Assembly (NCBI GenBank): GCA_045133615.1
Contig: JBGUUQ010000025.1
Location: forward strand, 1 to 64,000
Length of the DNA stretch: 64,000 bases
Reading direction: 5' to 3'
Source: M3 sp045133615
Lineage (GTDB): Bacteria > Bacteroidota > Bacteroidia > Bacteroidales > Muribaculaceae
Shown here: piece after piece, positions 41,344 to 49,992 of the stretch
How positions within the stretch are numbered: position 1 is the first letter of the stretch
Layout: each line of letters opens with the position of its first letter
The notes under the pieces: generated by a model
The model's database searches: none
What the model saw: the letters and a program-made list of their open reading frames with translations, nothing else
Told to the model about the DNA's origin: nothing
Position numbers and translations under genes: made by a program

Positions 41344-42543
41344 ATGCCAAATATATCCGAACGAGGCAAAATAATGCCCGCCTCGCCTATACGTAAGTTG
41401 GTACCGCTATCAAACGAAGCAAAAGCTCGTGGCGTAAAAGTATATCATCTGAATATCGGGCAACCCGACATTCCCACTCCGGAAGTAGCACTTGAAGCAG
41501 TCCGCAACATTGACCGCAAGATTCTCGAATACAGTCCCTCCGACGGTCTCCTTTCATTGCGTCAAAAATTGCAGACTTACTACAAACGATTCAACATCGA
41601 TGTAGATGTCGACGATATTATCGTCACCACCGGTGGTTCCGAAGCCGTGCTGTTTGCATTCATGGCAACCCTCGACCCCGGCGATGAAATTATTGTCCCG
41701 GAACCGGCCTACGCCAACTACATGGCATTTGCCATATCTGCCGGAGCAAAGATTGTCACCGTTCCCTCAAGTATCGAAGACGGCTTTGCCCTTCCCCCTA
41801 TCGAAAAGTTCGAAGAGCTTATCAACGAACGCACAAAAGGTATCTTGATATGCAACCCGAACAACCCGACCGGTTATCTCTACACTCAAAAAGAGATGAA
41901 TCAGCTTCGCGATATTGTGAAGAAATACGACCTCTTCCTTTATTCCGACGAAGTATATCGCGAATTTTGCTACACCGGTGCTCCATATATATCGGCATTC
42001 CATCTCAAAGGCATTGAAAATCAAGTCGTACTCATCGACTCCGTATCTAAACGATACAACGAATGCGGTATTCGCATCGGAGCCATCATCACCAAGCATA
42101 AAGAGCTGAAACAGAATGTAATGAAATTCTGTCAGGCACGTTTGAGCCCCCCCTTGTTGGGACAAATAGTTGCTGAAGCATCTATCGACGCACCTGCCGA
42201 CTATATGCTCATGGCTTACAACGAATATGTCGAACGCCGTAAATATCTTATCGACGGTCTCAACAAAATCCCCGGATGCTACTCACCTATCCCCATGGGA
42301 GCATTTTACACCGTAGTAAAACTTCCGGTCGATGATGCCGACAAATTCTGCGAATGGTGCTTGAGCAGTTTTGAATATGAAGGACAAACCGTATTCATGG
42401 CTCCCGCTTCCGGATTCTATACCACACCGGGCGTAGGACGCAATGAAGTGCGCATGGCCTATGTGCTTAAGAAAGAAGATCTTGCCAAGGCCCTTAAAGT
42501 TCTCGCCAAAGCACTTGAGGCCTATCCCGGTCGCACTCTATGA
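41344..42543 (+). CDS. Class I/II pyridoxal-phosphate aminotransferase (aspartate type)
   Basis: A 399-residue fold-type I aminotransferase. The substrate loop NIGQPDIPTP, the cofactor-contacting NPNNPTGYLY, YSDEVYREF, and the PLP lysine in SVSKRYNECGIRIG (Lys in SxSKR) are all present, with the distal Arg expected in VRMAYV. The closest named role is aspartate aminotransferase, but related enzymes accept other amino acids. It overlaps the permease gene by four bases (ATGA), an unusual pairing in which shared transcription need not mean shared function. Confidence 0.9.
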   Translation: MPNISERGKIMPASPIRKLVPLSNEAKARGVKVYHLNIGQPDIPTPEVALEAVRNIDRKILEYSPSDGLLSLRQKLQTYYKRFNIDVDVDDIIVTTGGSEAVLFAFMATLDPGDEIIVPEPAYANYMAFAISAGAKIVTVPSSIEDGFALPPIEKFEELINERTKGILICNPNNPTGYLYTQKEMNQLRDIVKKYDLFLYSDEVYREFCYTGAPYISAFHLKGIENQVVLIDSVSKRYNECGIRIGAIITKHKELKQNVMKFCQARLSPPLLGQIVAEASIDAPADYMLMAYNEYVERRKYLIDGLNKIPGCYSPIPMGAFYTVVKLPVDDADKFCEWCLSSFEYEGQTVFMAPASGFYTTPGVGRNEVRMAYVLKKEDLAKALKVLAKALEAYPGRTL

Positions 42544-43793
42544 AATTTGAAATCTTTCTCTCCCGCCGTTTACGATTGAGTCGTGATAACGGCAAAGCCA
42601 CATCTCCCAGCATCTATATTGCCGTCATAGGGATTGCTCTTGCATTGGTAATCATGATGTTGGCGATATGTATCGTGCTTGGATTCAAGCATGAAATTCG
42701 CGATAAAGTGATGGGATTTGACGCACATATCACCGTCAATCCCACTCCCGGGTACGGCGACGGGAAAGATGGTAATTTCATCAATTTTACCGATTCTCTA
42801 CGCGATATAATCACAACGGCAATACCTGTAGAAAGTCTGACTTTGTCGCTCGACCAACCGGGAATGCTGAAAACCGACAACGATTTCAAAGGTATAATCA
42901 TGCGCGGCATGGCAGCCGACAACGATTGGACATTCCTCCGCTCCAACCTATCGGAAGGCGAAATCCCCGACTACACCATCGCTGAGAACAAAAACAAAGT
43001 GGTTATATCCCGCGCAATGGCATCGGCACTCGGCCTAAATGTCGATGACAAAGTCCATGCATATTTCTTTTTAAACAACAATGTCAGAGCACGCAATCTC
43101 GAAATTGCAGGAATTTACGACACCCATTTCAGCGACTACGACAACATCTATCTGTTTGCATCCATCGCATTACCGCAAGGGCTTAACGATGTTGACACAT
43201 CCTACGGCACCCGCATCGAATTGCGCATAGCCGACACCGACAATATCGACACCGACACTTATGCCCTACAAGAATCGCTCGCACAAGCATGCTACAACAA
43301 CACGTTGGCAAAACTATATACGGTCGATAACGTCCACCGCACCGGTATGCTATATTTCAATTGGCTTGAACTACTTGACATGAATGTAGTGGTAATACTG
43401 ATTCTCATGGCCGTTGTATCCGGGTTTACGCTTATCTCAAGCCTTTTCATTCTGATTCTCGAAAGAGTCAATATGATTGGTATAATGAAAGCTCTCGGAG
43501 CGACAGATATGCAGATAAGCCGCATATTCATATACATGGCTGAAAAATTAGTCTTGATAGGGCTGGTATTCGGCAACGTCATAGGCATTGGATTAGTGCT
43601 GCTACAAGACCGCTTACATCTCCTCTCGCTCGACCCCGACGCATATTATCTCAATTATGTCCCAATCGAAATAAATTGGTGGTACATCATATTGCTTAAT
43701 TTTGGCATAATTATTGCATCTTACACAATGTTGCTGCTTCCGTCTCGGTTGATATCAAAAATATCACCCTCGACAGCAATAAGATATGAATAA
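42540..43793 (+). CDS. LolC/LolE-type ABC transporter permease
   Basis: A 417-residue membrane protein with an N-terminal helix (SIYIAVIGIALALVIMMLAI), a periplasmic MacB-like domain (about 50-270) and three C-terminal FtsX helices (VVILILMAVVSGFTLISSLF, VLIGLVFGNVIGIGLVLL, WYIILLNFGIIIASYTMLLL). This is the LolC/E layout, used with the LolD ATPase to release lipoproteins from the inner membrane; MacB-like relatives are an alternative. No ATPase gene is adjacent. Translation is coupled to the aminotransferase by ATGA. Confidence 0.85.
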   Translation: MKFEIFLSRRLRLSRDNGKATSPSIYIAVIGIALALVIMMLAICIVLGFKHEIRDKVMGFDAHITVNPTPGYGDGKDGNFINFTDSLRDIITTAIPVESLTLSLDQPGMLKTDNDFKGIIMRGMAADNDWTFLRSNLSEGEIPDYTIAENKNKVVISRAMASALGLNVDDKVHAYFFLNNNVRARNLEIAGIYDTHFSDYDNIYLFASIALPQGLNDVDTSYGTRIELRIADTDNIDTDTYALQESLAQACYNNTLAKLYTVDNVHRTGMLYFNWLELLDMNVVVILILMAVVSGFTLISSLFILILERVNMIGIMKALGATDMQISRIFIYMAEKLVLIGLVFGNVIGIGLVLLQDRLHLLSLDPDAYYLNYVPIEINWWYIILLNFGIIIASYTMLLLPSRLISKISPSTAIRYE

Positions 43794-43892
43794 TTCAAAA
43801 AATTCTGTGCATACAACCCGACGAGTTATAAAAATTGTTGACAACTGAGCAAACAATCACCCGTCGTAAATGGTTGAGCAAGAAAAATTCCA

Positions 43893-43900
43893 TATATTTG
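43893..43900 (+). promoter_or_regulatory. -7 element of the rsfS-ftsH operon
   Basis: TATATTTG, 27 bases before the rsfS start; a TTG lies 16 bases upstream, shorter than usual. Confidence 0.5.
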
Positions 43901-43927
43901 TAAACATATTTGATTAATACAATATAA

Positions 43928-44287
43928 ATGACAAAAGCAAACGATATCGTAAGGCTGATAACCGAAGGAATTCAAGAACGAAAAGGAAAGAAAATCACCC
44001 ACGTGGACCTAACCTCCATTGAATCCGCTGCCGCACAACACTTCATCATATGCGAAGGCTCATCGTCGATGCAGGTTTCGGCCATTGCCGACAGTGTACG
44101 CGAATACGTACGCGAAAACTCCGGTATCAAACCTTACAATTACGACGGCTATCAAAATTCACAATGGATCGTCATAGACTACGGCGATACTTTTGTACAC
44201 ATATTCCTCCCCGACATTCGTCAATACTACAATCTTGAAGAATTGTGGAGCGATGCAGTAATCAACGAAATTCCCGATTTAGATTAA
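43928..44287 (+). CDS. rsfS: Ribosomal silencing factor RsfS
   Basis: A 119-residue DUF143 protein. Recognised segments are KKITHVDLTSIESAAAQHFI, EGSSSMQVSAIADSV and the core YDGYQNSQWIVIDYGDTFVHIF. RsfS binds L14 of the large ribosomal subunit and blocks subunit joining during starvation. Length is typical. It is followed after 15 bases by ftsH, an arrangement common in Bacteroidetes. Confidence 0.93.
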   Translation: MTKANDIVRLITEGIQERKGKKITHVDLTSIESAAAQHFIICEGSSSMQVSAIADSVREYVRENSGIKPYNYDGYQNSQWIVIDYGDTFVHIFLPDIRQYYNLEELWSDAVINEIPDLD

Positions 44288-44302
44288 TCTCATTTAACCG
44301 AT

Positions 44303-46315
44303 ATGGAAGCCCCAAAGAAAAAAACGATTAAATTCAGCCTATATTGGATGTATGCCATCGTGCTTATATTCATTCTCGGTATGTATTATTTAGATGGTAA
44401 TAACACTATCGAAAAAGAAGTAAGCTACAAAGATTTTGAGAAATATATATCTGAGGGTGGTGTGGAAAGTATCACCATCTATTCAAATAAAGAGGAGGCT
44501 ACTGCCCTTCTCTCCGACTCTTTAGCCGCCAAGATTTTTCCGCAATTTAATGCCGGCGAAAAGATGAAAGGATACCTCAAAACGACAACCCCCTCTGCCG
44601 ATAAACTCCAAGACCATATTGACAAGTGGGAAGCTGAGGGCGTATTCTCCGGAGATGTAAAATATGAAAGATCCAGTGAATTTGGATCTATACTTATGAC
44701 TTTCGGACCTTTCATTCTGCTCATTGTGTTCTGGCTCTTCATTATGAAGCGCATGTCGGGCAAAGATGGTGGTGCAGGCGGAGTTTTCAGTGTCGGAAAA
44801 TCGAAAGCACAGATATTTGATAAAGATGGAGCCATACAGGTTTCATTTAAAGATGTAGCCGGTCTTTCCGAAGCAAAAACCGAAGTTGCCGAAATCGTCG
44901 AATTTCTCAAAAATCCGCAACGCTACACCGACCTCGGTGGTCGTATTCCGAAAGGAGCACTCCTTGTAGGTCCTCCCGGAACCGGTAAGACCCTTCTTGC
45001 CAAAGCTGTTGCCGGTGAAGCCAACGTGCCATTTTTCTCGCTTTCAGGCTCTGATTTCGTTGAAATGTTTGTCGGAGTGGGAGCCTCGCGTGTTCGCGAC
45101 CTTTTCCGTCAGGCAAAAGAAAAAGCCCCCTGTATCGTATTCATCGATGAAATCGATGCTGTAGGTAGAGCTCGTGGCAAGAATCCCAACATGGGAGCCA
45201 ACGATGAGCGCGAAAACACGCTCAACCAGCTTCTCACCGAGATGGACGGCTTCGGAGCCAACAGCGGCGTAATAATACTTGCAGCCACCAACCGCGCCGA
45301 CATTCTCGACAAAGCATTGCTCCGAGCCGGACGCTTCGACCGTCAGATCTACGTCGAACTACCCGACCTTAACGACCGTGTAGCCATTTTCAATGTACAT
45401 CTACGCAAAATCAAGACAGATGACACTGTCGATGTAGACTTGTTGGCTCGCCAAACTCCGGGATTCTCCGGTGCCGACATCGCAAACGTGTGTAACGAAG
45501 CTGCACTCATTGCAGCACGCCAAAATAAAGAGTATGTTCAGCGACAAGACTTCATGGATGCCGTCGACCGCATCATCGGCGGTCTTGAAAAACGCTCTAA
45601 AATCACCACCGACGAGGAAAAACGTTCGATTGCCATACACGAGGCCGGTCATGCATCCTTGTCATGGCATCTCCGCTACGGCAATCCGCTTATCAAGGTG
45701 ACCATCGTGCCACGAGGCAAAGCTCTCGGTGCTGCATGGTATTTGCCCGAAGAACGCCAAATCACCCCCACTCAGGCTCTTCTCGATGAGATATGCTCAT
45801 TGCTTGGCGGTCGTGCGGCTGAAGAGCTGTTTATCGGACACATCTCTACCGGAGCTGCCAACGACCTCGAACGAGCCACTAAATTTGCATATGCAATGGT
45901 GGTTTACTATGGAATGAGCGAAAAACTCCCCAACCTCAGCTACTACGACTCTACCGGTCAGGAGTACGGATTCTCCAAGCCATATAGCGAAGAGCGAGCA
46001 AAGGAAATCGACGAAGAGGTGTCGCGCATTGTCAACGAACAATATGCCCGCGCCAAACAAATGCTTTCGGAATTGGCCGACGGGCACAACCAACTTGCCG
46101 AAGTATTGCTCACACGCGAAGTGATTTTCACGGAAGATGTAGAGCATATTTTCGGAAAACGAAAGTGGGCATCGCGCACAGAAGAGATTCTTGCTGCCAA
46201 AGAAGTCGAACCGATTGAAGAGGAACAAAAGCCGACCGAATCGACAGATGAAGAATCGGAATCGACCGATGAGCAGACTACGCCGACGGCAATGCCCCCA
46301 ATCCCCCAAAAGTAG
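44303..46315 (+). CDS. ftsH: ATP-dependent zinc metalloprotease FtsH
   Basis: A 670-residue membrane AAA protease. Membrane helices lie near residues 12-28 and 130-148 (ILMTFGPFILLIVFWLFIM) around a short periplasmic domain. The AAA domain has Walker A GPPGTGKT at 223-230, Walker B IVFIDEIDAVG and the SRH segment ATNRADILDKALLRAGRFD. The zinc site HEAGH is at 446-450. It degrades misfolded membrane proteins and regulators. The acidic Thr/Glu-rich tail ending PPIPQK is disordered. A terminator hairpin follows. Confidence 0.97.
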   Translation: MEAPKKKTIKFSLYWMYAIVLIFILGMYYLDGNNTIEKEVSYKDFEKYISEGGVESITIYSNKEEATALLSDSLAAKIFPQFNAGEKMKGYLKTTTPSADKLQDHIDKWEAEGVFSGDVKYERSSEFGSILMTFGPFILLIVFWLFIMKRMSGKDGGAGGVFSVGKSKAQIFDKDGAIQVSFKDVAGLSEAKTEVAEIVEFLKNPQRYTDLGGRIPKGALLVGPPGTGKTLLAKAVAGEANVPFFSLSGSDFVEMFVGVGASRVRDLFRQAKEKAPCIVFIDEIDAVGRARGKNPNMGANDERENTLNQLLTEMDGFGANSGVIILAATNRADILDKALLRAGRFDRQIYVELPDLNDRVAIFNVHLRKIKTDDTVDVDLLARQTPGFSGADIANVCNEAALIAARQNKEYVQRQDFMDAVDRIIGGLEKRSKITTDEEKRSIAIHEAGHASLSWHLRYGNPLIKVTIVPRGKALGAAWYLPEERQITPTQALLDEICSLLGGRAAEELFIGHISTGAANDLERATKFAYAMVVYYGMSEKLPNLSYYDSTGQEYGFSKPYSEERAKEIDEEVSRIVNEQYARAKQMLSELADGHNQLAEVLLTREVIFTEDVEHIFGKRKWASRTEEILAAKEVEPIEEEQKPTESTDEESESTDEQTTPTAMPPIPQK

Positions 46316-46337
46316 ATGATTGTTGTCGATAATACCA

Positions 46338-46372
46338 AAAGCCATGTCAAACCACTCATTTGACGTGGCTTT
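46338..46372 (+). terminator. Terminator of rsfS-ftsH
   Basis: A 14-bp stem with one wobble (46338-46351 with 46359-46372), a seven-base loop and CATTTTG after it. Confidence 0.75.
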
Positions 46373-46375
46373 CAT

Positions 46376-46406
46376 TTTGTCGGACCCCACAATCTGCGTA
46401 TCTTTG
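46376..46406 (+). promoter_or_regulatory. Promoter of the Omp85-type gene
   Basis: TTTG at 46376-46379, exactly 19 bases, TATCTTTG at 46399-46406. The -33 box is embedded in the ftsH terminator tail. Confidence 0.75.
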
Positions 46407-46450
46407 TACTATAATTAAACGATTCTGAATTTTCGTTGTTTTTGATATTG

Positions 46451-47674
46451 ATGAAAGCATTTCTAACGCTGATTATTTTAGGTTTGTCGTTCCACTGCGC
46501 ATGGTCACAGGACAGTGACTCCACGCAAGTGGCAACAGCTTCCACCAATACCGTAAATACCTCCTCTACCGAATATGCCGATTCAATCGGAATATTGCGT
46601 AAGACTCCCGAATGGGCGCGTAAATACTTGTCGTCGCTCATCCGAGGAAATGTGGATCGCACTCACGAGAAAAAACTCGACATCAGTTTTGCAGTAACAC
46701 CATCTTACACCCGTGAAGCCGGCTTCGGCATAGGTGGTGCTGCTACCGGGTTGTATCGCATCGACCGCAACGATTCTATCTTACAACCGAGCGATATATT
46801 CATGTCGATTAACGCATCGCTCAATAAATTCTACGTTCTTACGCTTAAAGGCAACAATCTGTTTCCCGACCATCGTTCACGACTCAGTTATAAAATCGAA
46901 ATATATCGGAAATCACTTGATTTCTGGGGTATAACATCGGAAGAAACGGCCAATAATCCAAAATCAAAATACGACCGACGGCAGATTGACCTTCAAGCCG
47001 AATACGTATATCGTCTCACTCACAATTTTTATTTCGGTGCACAGATTCGAGCAAACTATACCGACGCCCGATGCCTGCATAACCCCGAATATTTGCTTGG
47101 AGAACGACCGCAATACTATGTGACCGGAGTCGGTGTATCCTTTGAATTCGATACTCGCGACAACCTCCTCACCCCTACCCGCGGTGTTCATGTAGCATAT
47201 AAGCCTATGGTTTATGCAAAACCGCTCGGCAATGCTCCGGCATCATTTTTCAGCCACTCACTCATTGTCAACGGCTATATCGGTTTATGGAAAAATTCAA
47301 TATTGGCGCTCGATTGGTACACCAAATTCAATAGTGCCAACACTCCGTGGACGATGAAAGAAATGCTTGCATCCGACGGCATTCGTATGCGAGGTTATTA
47401 TATGGGCTCATACATGGACAACAGTCAGGTTGCCGTACAGGGCGAAATACGACAGCATGTATGGCGTCGATTGGGATTCACCGTTTGGGGAGGTGGAGCC
47501 ACCGTATTCCATTCTATCAAAGAATTGAGAGAAAAGGATATTAAACCCGAATGGCTATACAACGTCGGAGTCGGTCTGCGTTTCGAGTTCAAACACAACG
47601 TAAATGCCCGCATCGACTACGGATTTGGTAAAAACACCTCAGGATTGGTATTTGCCATCGGCGAAGCATTTTAA
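46451..47674 (+). CDS. Omp85/D15-like outer-membrane beta-barrel protein
   Basis: A 407-residue protein with signal peptide MKAFLTLIILGLSFHCAWS and a barrel ending FGKNTSGLVFAIGEAF. The segment VGVSFEFDTRDNLLTPTRG is the D15/Omp85 surface-antigen hallmark, followed by IRMRGYYMGSYMDNSQ, which matches the RGY-type lid-loop region. POTRA domains are absent, so it is shorter than BamA and resembles the barrel-only Omp85 relatives found in Bacteroidetes, whose roles are unclear. The Met at 46451 is preferred over 46436 because it begins the signal peptide. Its stop overlaps that of the convergent tatD gene. Confidence 0.82.
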   Translation: MKAFLTLIILGLSFHCAWSQDSDSTQVATASTNTVNTSSTEYADSIGILRKTPEWARKYLSSLIRGNVDRTHEKKLDISFAVTPSYTREAGFGIGGAATGLYRIDRNDSILQPSDIFMSINASLNKFYVLTLKGNNLFPDHRSRLSYKIEIYRKSLDFWGITSEETANNPKSKYDRRQIDLQAEYVYRLTHNFYFGAQIRANYTDARCLHNPEYLLGERPQYYVTGVGVSFEFDTRDNLLTPTRGVHVAYKPMVYAKPLGNAPASFFSHSLIVNGYIGLWKNSILALDWYTKFNSANTPWTMKEMLASDGIRMRGYYMGSYMDNSQVAVQGEIRQHVWRRLGFTVWGGGATVFHSIKELREKDIKPEWLYNVGVGLRFEFKHNVNARIDYGFGKNTSGLVFAIGEAF

Positions 47675-48435
47675 ACGCCGAAAAGTTCGCAAGCCGATGT
47701 CGTAGTGACAGTCTCCACTTCCTTAATGTCTATCCCCAACACATTTGCCACATAAGCAGCCGTGTGCACAATATATGCACTCTCATTTCGTCGACCTCGG
47801 TGAGGAACGGGAGCCAAATACGGGGAATCGGTTTCAAGCAAAATTCGATTCAATCCGATTGCCGGCAACACATCGCGCAATTTTGAATTTTTAAACGTAA
47901 CTATCCCATTGATTCCGAAATAGAAATCACCGCGACAGCGGATTTTTTCCACATCGTCGACCGTACCGCCGAAACTATGAAACACCCCTCGTAGCATCTT
48001 TTCCGCTCGGTCAAGAACATCAAGTATCTCATCAAGACCCTCACGGCAGTGAATTATTATCGGAAGATTACAGTCCGTAGCCCATTTCACCTGACGTGCA
48101 AACACCTCTAACTGCTCATTGCGGTACGTTTTATCCCAATATAAATCGATTCCGATTTCACCTATGGCAACATAATTTCCGTTGCAGAGTTCATTGTATA
48201 TCGCATTTAAATCAGCCTCCCAATTGTCTCCCACCTCGGTAGGATGCAATCCCATTGCCATCGCCACATTCGACGGAAAAGCTGCTTGTAGACGCTTCAT
48301 CGGCTCTATTGTAGATAAATCAACATTCGGAAATATCATTTTCTCCACACCGGCATCGATTGCACGGCGTACTGCATCCTCCGGAGTCGGTTGAAATTCA
48401 TCTAAATACAGATGTGTATGCGTATCTATAATCAT
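47671..48435 (-). CDS. TatD-family metal-dependent hydrolase
   Basis: A 254-residue amidohydrolase-fold protein with IDTHTHLYLDEF, AIGEIGIDLYWD, PIIIHCREG, GVFHSFGG and LLETDSPYLAPVPHRG, the complete set of TatD metal-binding motifs. TatD proteins are 3'-5' DNases or RNases linked to DNA repair and RNA clean-up. It follows the polyprenyl synthase gene after four bases and is probably co-transcribed with it. Convergent overlap of four bases with the Omp85-type gene leaves no room for a terminator between them. Confidence 0.92.
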   Translation of the reverse strand: MIIDTHTHLYLDEFQPTPEDAVRRAIDAGVEKMIFPNVDLSTIEPMKRLQAAFPSNVAMAMGLHPTEVGDNWEADLNAIYNELCNGNYVAIGEIGIDLYWDKTYRNEQLEVFARQVKWATDCNLPIIIHCREGLDEILDVLDRAEKMLRGVFHSFGGTVDDVEKIRCRGDFYFGINGIVTFKNSKLRDVLPAIGLNRILLETDSPYLAPVPHRGRRNESAYIVHTAAYVANVLGIDIKEVETVTTTSACELFGV

Positions 48436-48439
48436 CCTG

Positions 48440-49411
48440 TTATTTGTTTCGGCAACTTGAATCTTTCACAATCGACACAAAGAAGTCTCTGGAGTCCTCA
48501 TTCAATTCAAGTCGGTCAAGAGCGTCAATTGCTTTTTTCCCATACTCTTCCACCGCCTCACGGCATTTCTGTCCCACACCATATTCATTATACAATGTTG
48601 TGACAGTCTCGATTTTCACTGCATCATCAATATCCGAAGCAAGCGTATGCAGCAGTTCTTCTCGCTGAGGCTGTTCAAGGCTGTTCAGCAAAGTAATCAG
48701 CAGATACGTCTTTTTGGCATTCACAATGTCGCCTCCTATTTTCTTTCCAAATACCTTCGGGTCGCCAAACGTATCGAGCCAATCATCTTGCAACTGAAAC
48801 GCAAGACCAAGATTGATACCGAAATCATACAGTGCTTTTCTCTGTTGAGAATCGGCACCTGCCATGATTGCACCAAGTTCACACGCACAACCAAGCAATA
48901 CCGATGTCTTCAACCGTATCATCTCCATGTATTCATCGAGCAATACATCCATACGATTCTCAAAATCCATATCATATTGCTGCCCGTCATATACCTCCAT
49001 CGCAGTACGATGAAACAGCTCCAACAACTCCCCTGCCTTTTCCCCGGCATTACGAGCCATCAACTGAGCCGCCATCGTCAACATTGCATCACCCGACAAA
49101 ATAGCTGTAGCCTCGTTCCATTTACGATGTACCGTTGGTTTGCCACGGCGCATATCCGCACGATCCATCACATCGTCATGAAGCAATGTAAAGTTATGAA
49201 ACATTTCGATACCGAGAGCTTGATTCACCGCCTCTCTATAATCTCCGCCAAGAGCGGCACAAGAAGCCAGCAACAACACCGGGCGGATACGTTTTCCTCC
49301 ACAGTCAAGAGTATATGCAATCGGTTCATAAAGACCTGCGGGCTGCTCCGGGTACTTAATACCTGCAACGGCAGCATTTACATAATCAATCAGGATATTG
49401 CGAGTTACCAT
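48440..49411 (-). CDS. Polyprenyl diphosphate synthase (trans-isoprenyl)
   Basis: A 323-residue prenyltransferase with GGKRIRPVLLL, first aspartate-rich motif LLHDDVMD, RRGKPTVH, and second motif QLQDDWLDTFGD. It condenses isopentenyl diphosphate onto allylic primers. The residue before the first motif suggests a medium or long chain such as for menaquinone or carrier lipids, but chain length cannot be set by eye. Its own -7 element TAAATTTG is on the minus strand at 49443-49436, 25 bases upstream. Confidence 0.9.
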   Translation of the reverse strand: MVTRNILIDYVNAAVAGIKYPEQPAGLYEPIAYTLDCGGKRIRPVLLLASCAALGGDYREAVNQALGIEMFHNFTLLHDDVMDRADMRRGKPTVHRKWNEATAILSGDAMLTMAAQLMARNAGEKAGELLELFHRTAMEVYDGQQYDMDFENRMDVLLDEYMEMIRLKTSVLLGCACELGAIMAGADSQQRKALYDFGINLGLAFQLQDDWLDTFGDPKVFGKKIGGDIVNAKKTYLLITLLNSLEQPQREELLHTLASDIDDAVKIETVTTLYNEYGVGQKCREAVEEYGKKAIDALDRLELNEDSRDFFVSIVKDSSCRNK

Positions 49412-49435
49412 ATATTTAGATTGTCTTTAGTCTTA

Positions 49436-49443
49436 CAAATTTA
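49436..49443 (-). promoter_or_regulatory. -7 element of the polyprenyl synthase-tatD operon
   Basis: Minus-strand TAAATTTG matches the pattern; -33 is weak. Confidence 0.5.
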
Positions 49444-49500
49444 CAACTTATCCCCCACATTTCACGATTGTAGACAAATATTTCGTATCTTCGCAGAGAA

Positions 49501-49983
49501 ATGACATCGCTTCGCATTCTAAATATCGCCATTATACTAATCTCATTCATGGCTTGTGGTCGCTCCGGCTCTGATAGAGTCGATTGGATTTCTTATGCCA
49601 ATGATTCATCGGCAAGTGATTTTGCAGAAGCTGTTACCAATCAAACCTCTCCGAATAATGTCGCAGCCATTTATGTGGAGTATCTCACCGCTGTTACTTC
49701 TTCTGAGCAAGGAGAAAAAGCAAAAGAAATACTATCGGAAATCCAACTTCAGTACGATGAATCCGACAAGAACTTATTTATATCCGAAGTCGACCGACTT
49801 GCCTCATCTTTACCGGTAGACACACTTGCTCATATCGTCACGCTTACATCATCCCCCGCTTCACTCGGTCGATGGTTGCGCCACGAAAAATCGTCTTATC
49901 AACCTTTGATTCAAGCTATTGCCAATAGTTATTCTTCCGATTCCGTGGCAATTTTCAATCGCTCGCTCTCTTCGGGAGAATAA
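49501..49983 (+). CDS. Hypothetical lipoprotein
   Basis: A 160-residue protein with lipobox SFMAC (Cys19). The mature part is helical and rich in Ser and Ala, with SPNNVAAIYVEYLTAVTSS and DKNLFISEVDRLASSLP. I do not recognise the family. It is divergent from the polyprenyl synthase gene. A -7-like TATCTTCGC at 49486-49494 lies seven bases before the ATG, so a leaderless message is possible. It converges on mutL with ten bases between the stops. Confidence 0.6.
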   Translation: MTSLRILNIAIILISFMACGRSGSDRVDWISYANDSSASDFAEAVTNQTSPNNVAAIYVEYLTAVTSSEQGEKAKEILSEIQLQYDESDKNLFISEVDRLASSLPVDTLAHIVTLTSSPASLGRWLRHEKSSYQPLIQAIANSYSSDSVAIFNRSLSSGE

Positions 49984-49992
49984 TAGCGATTG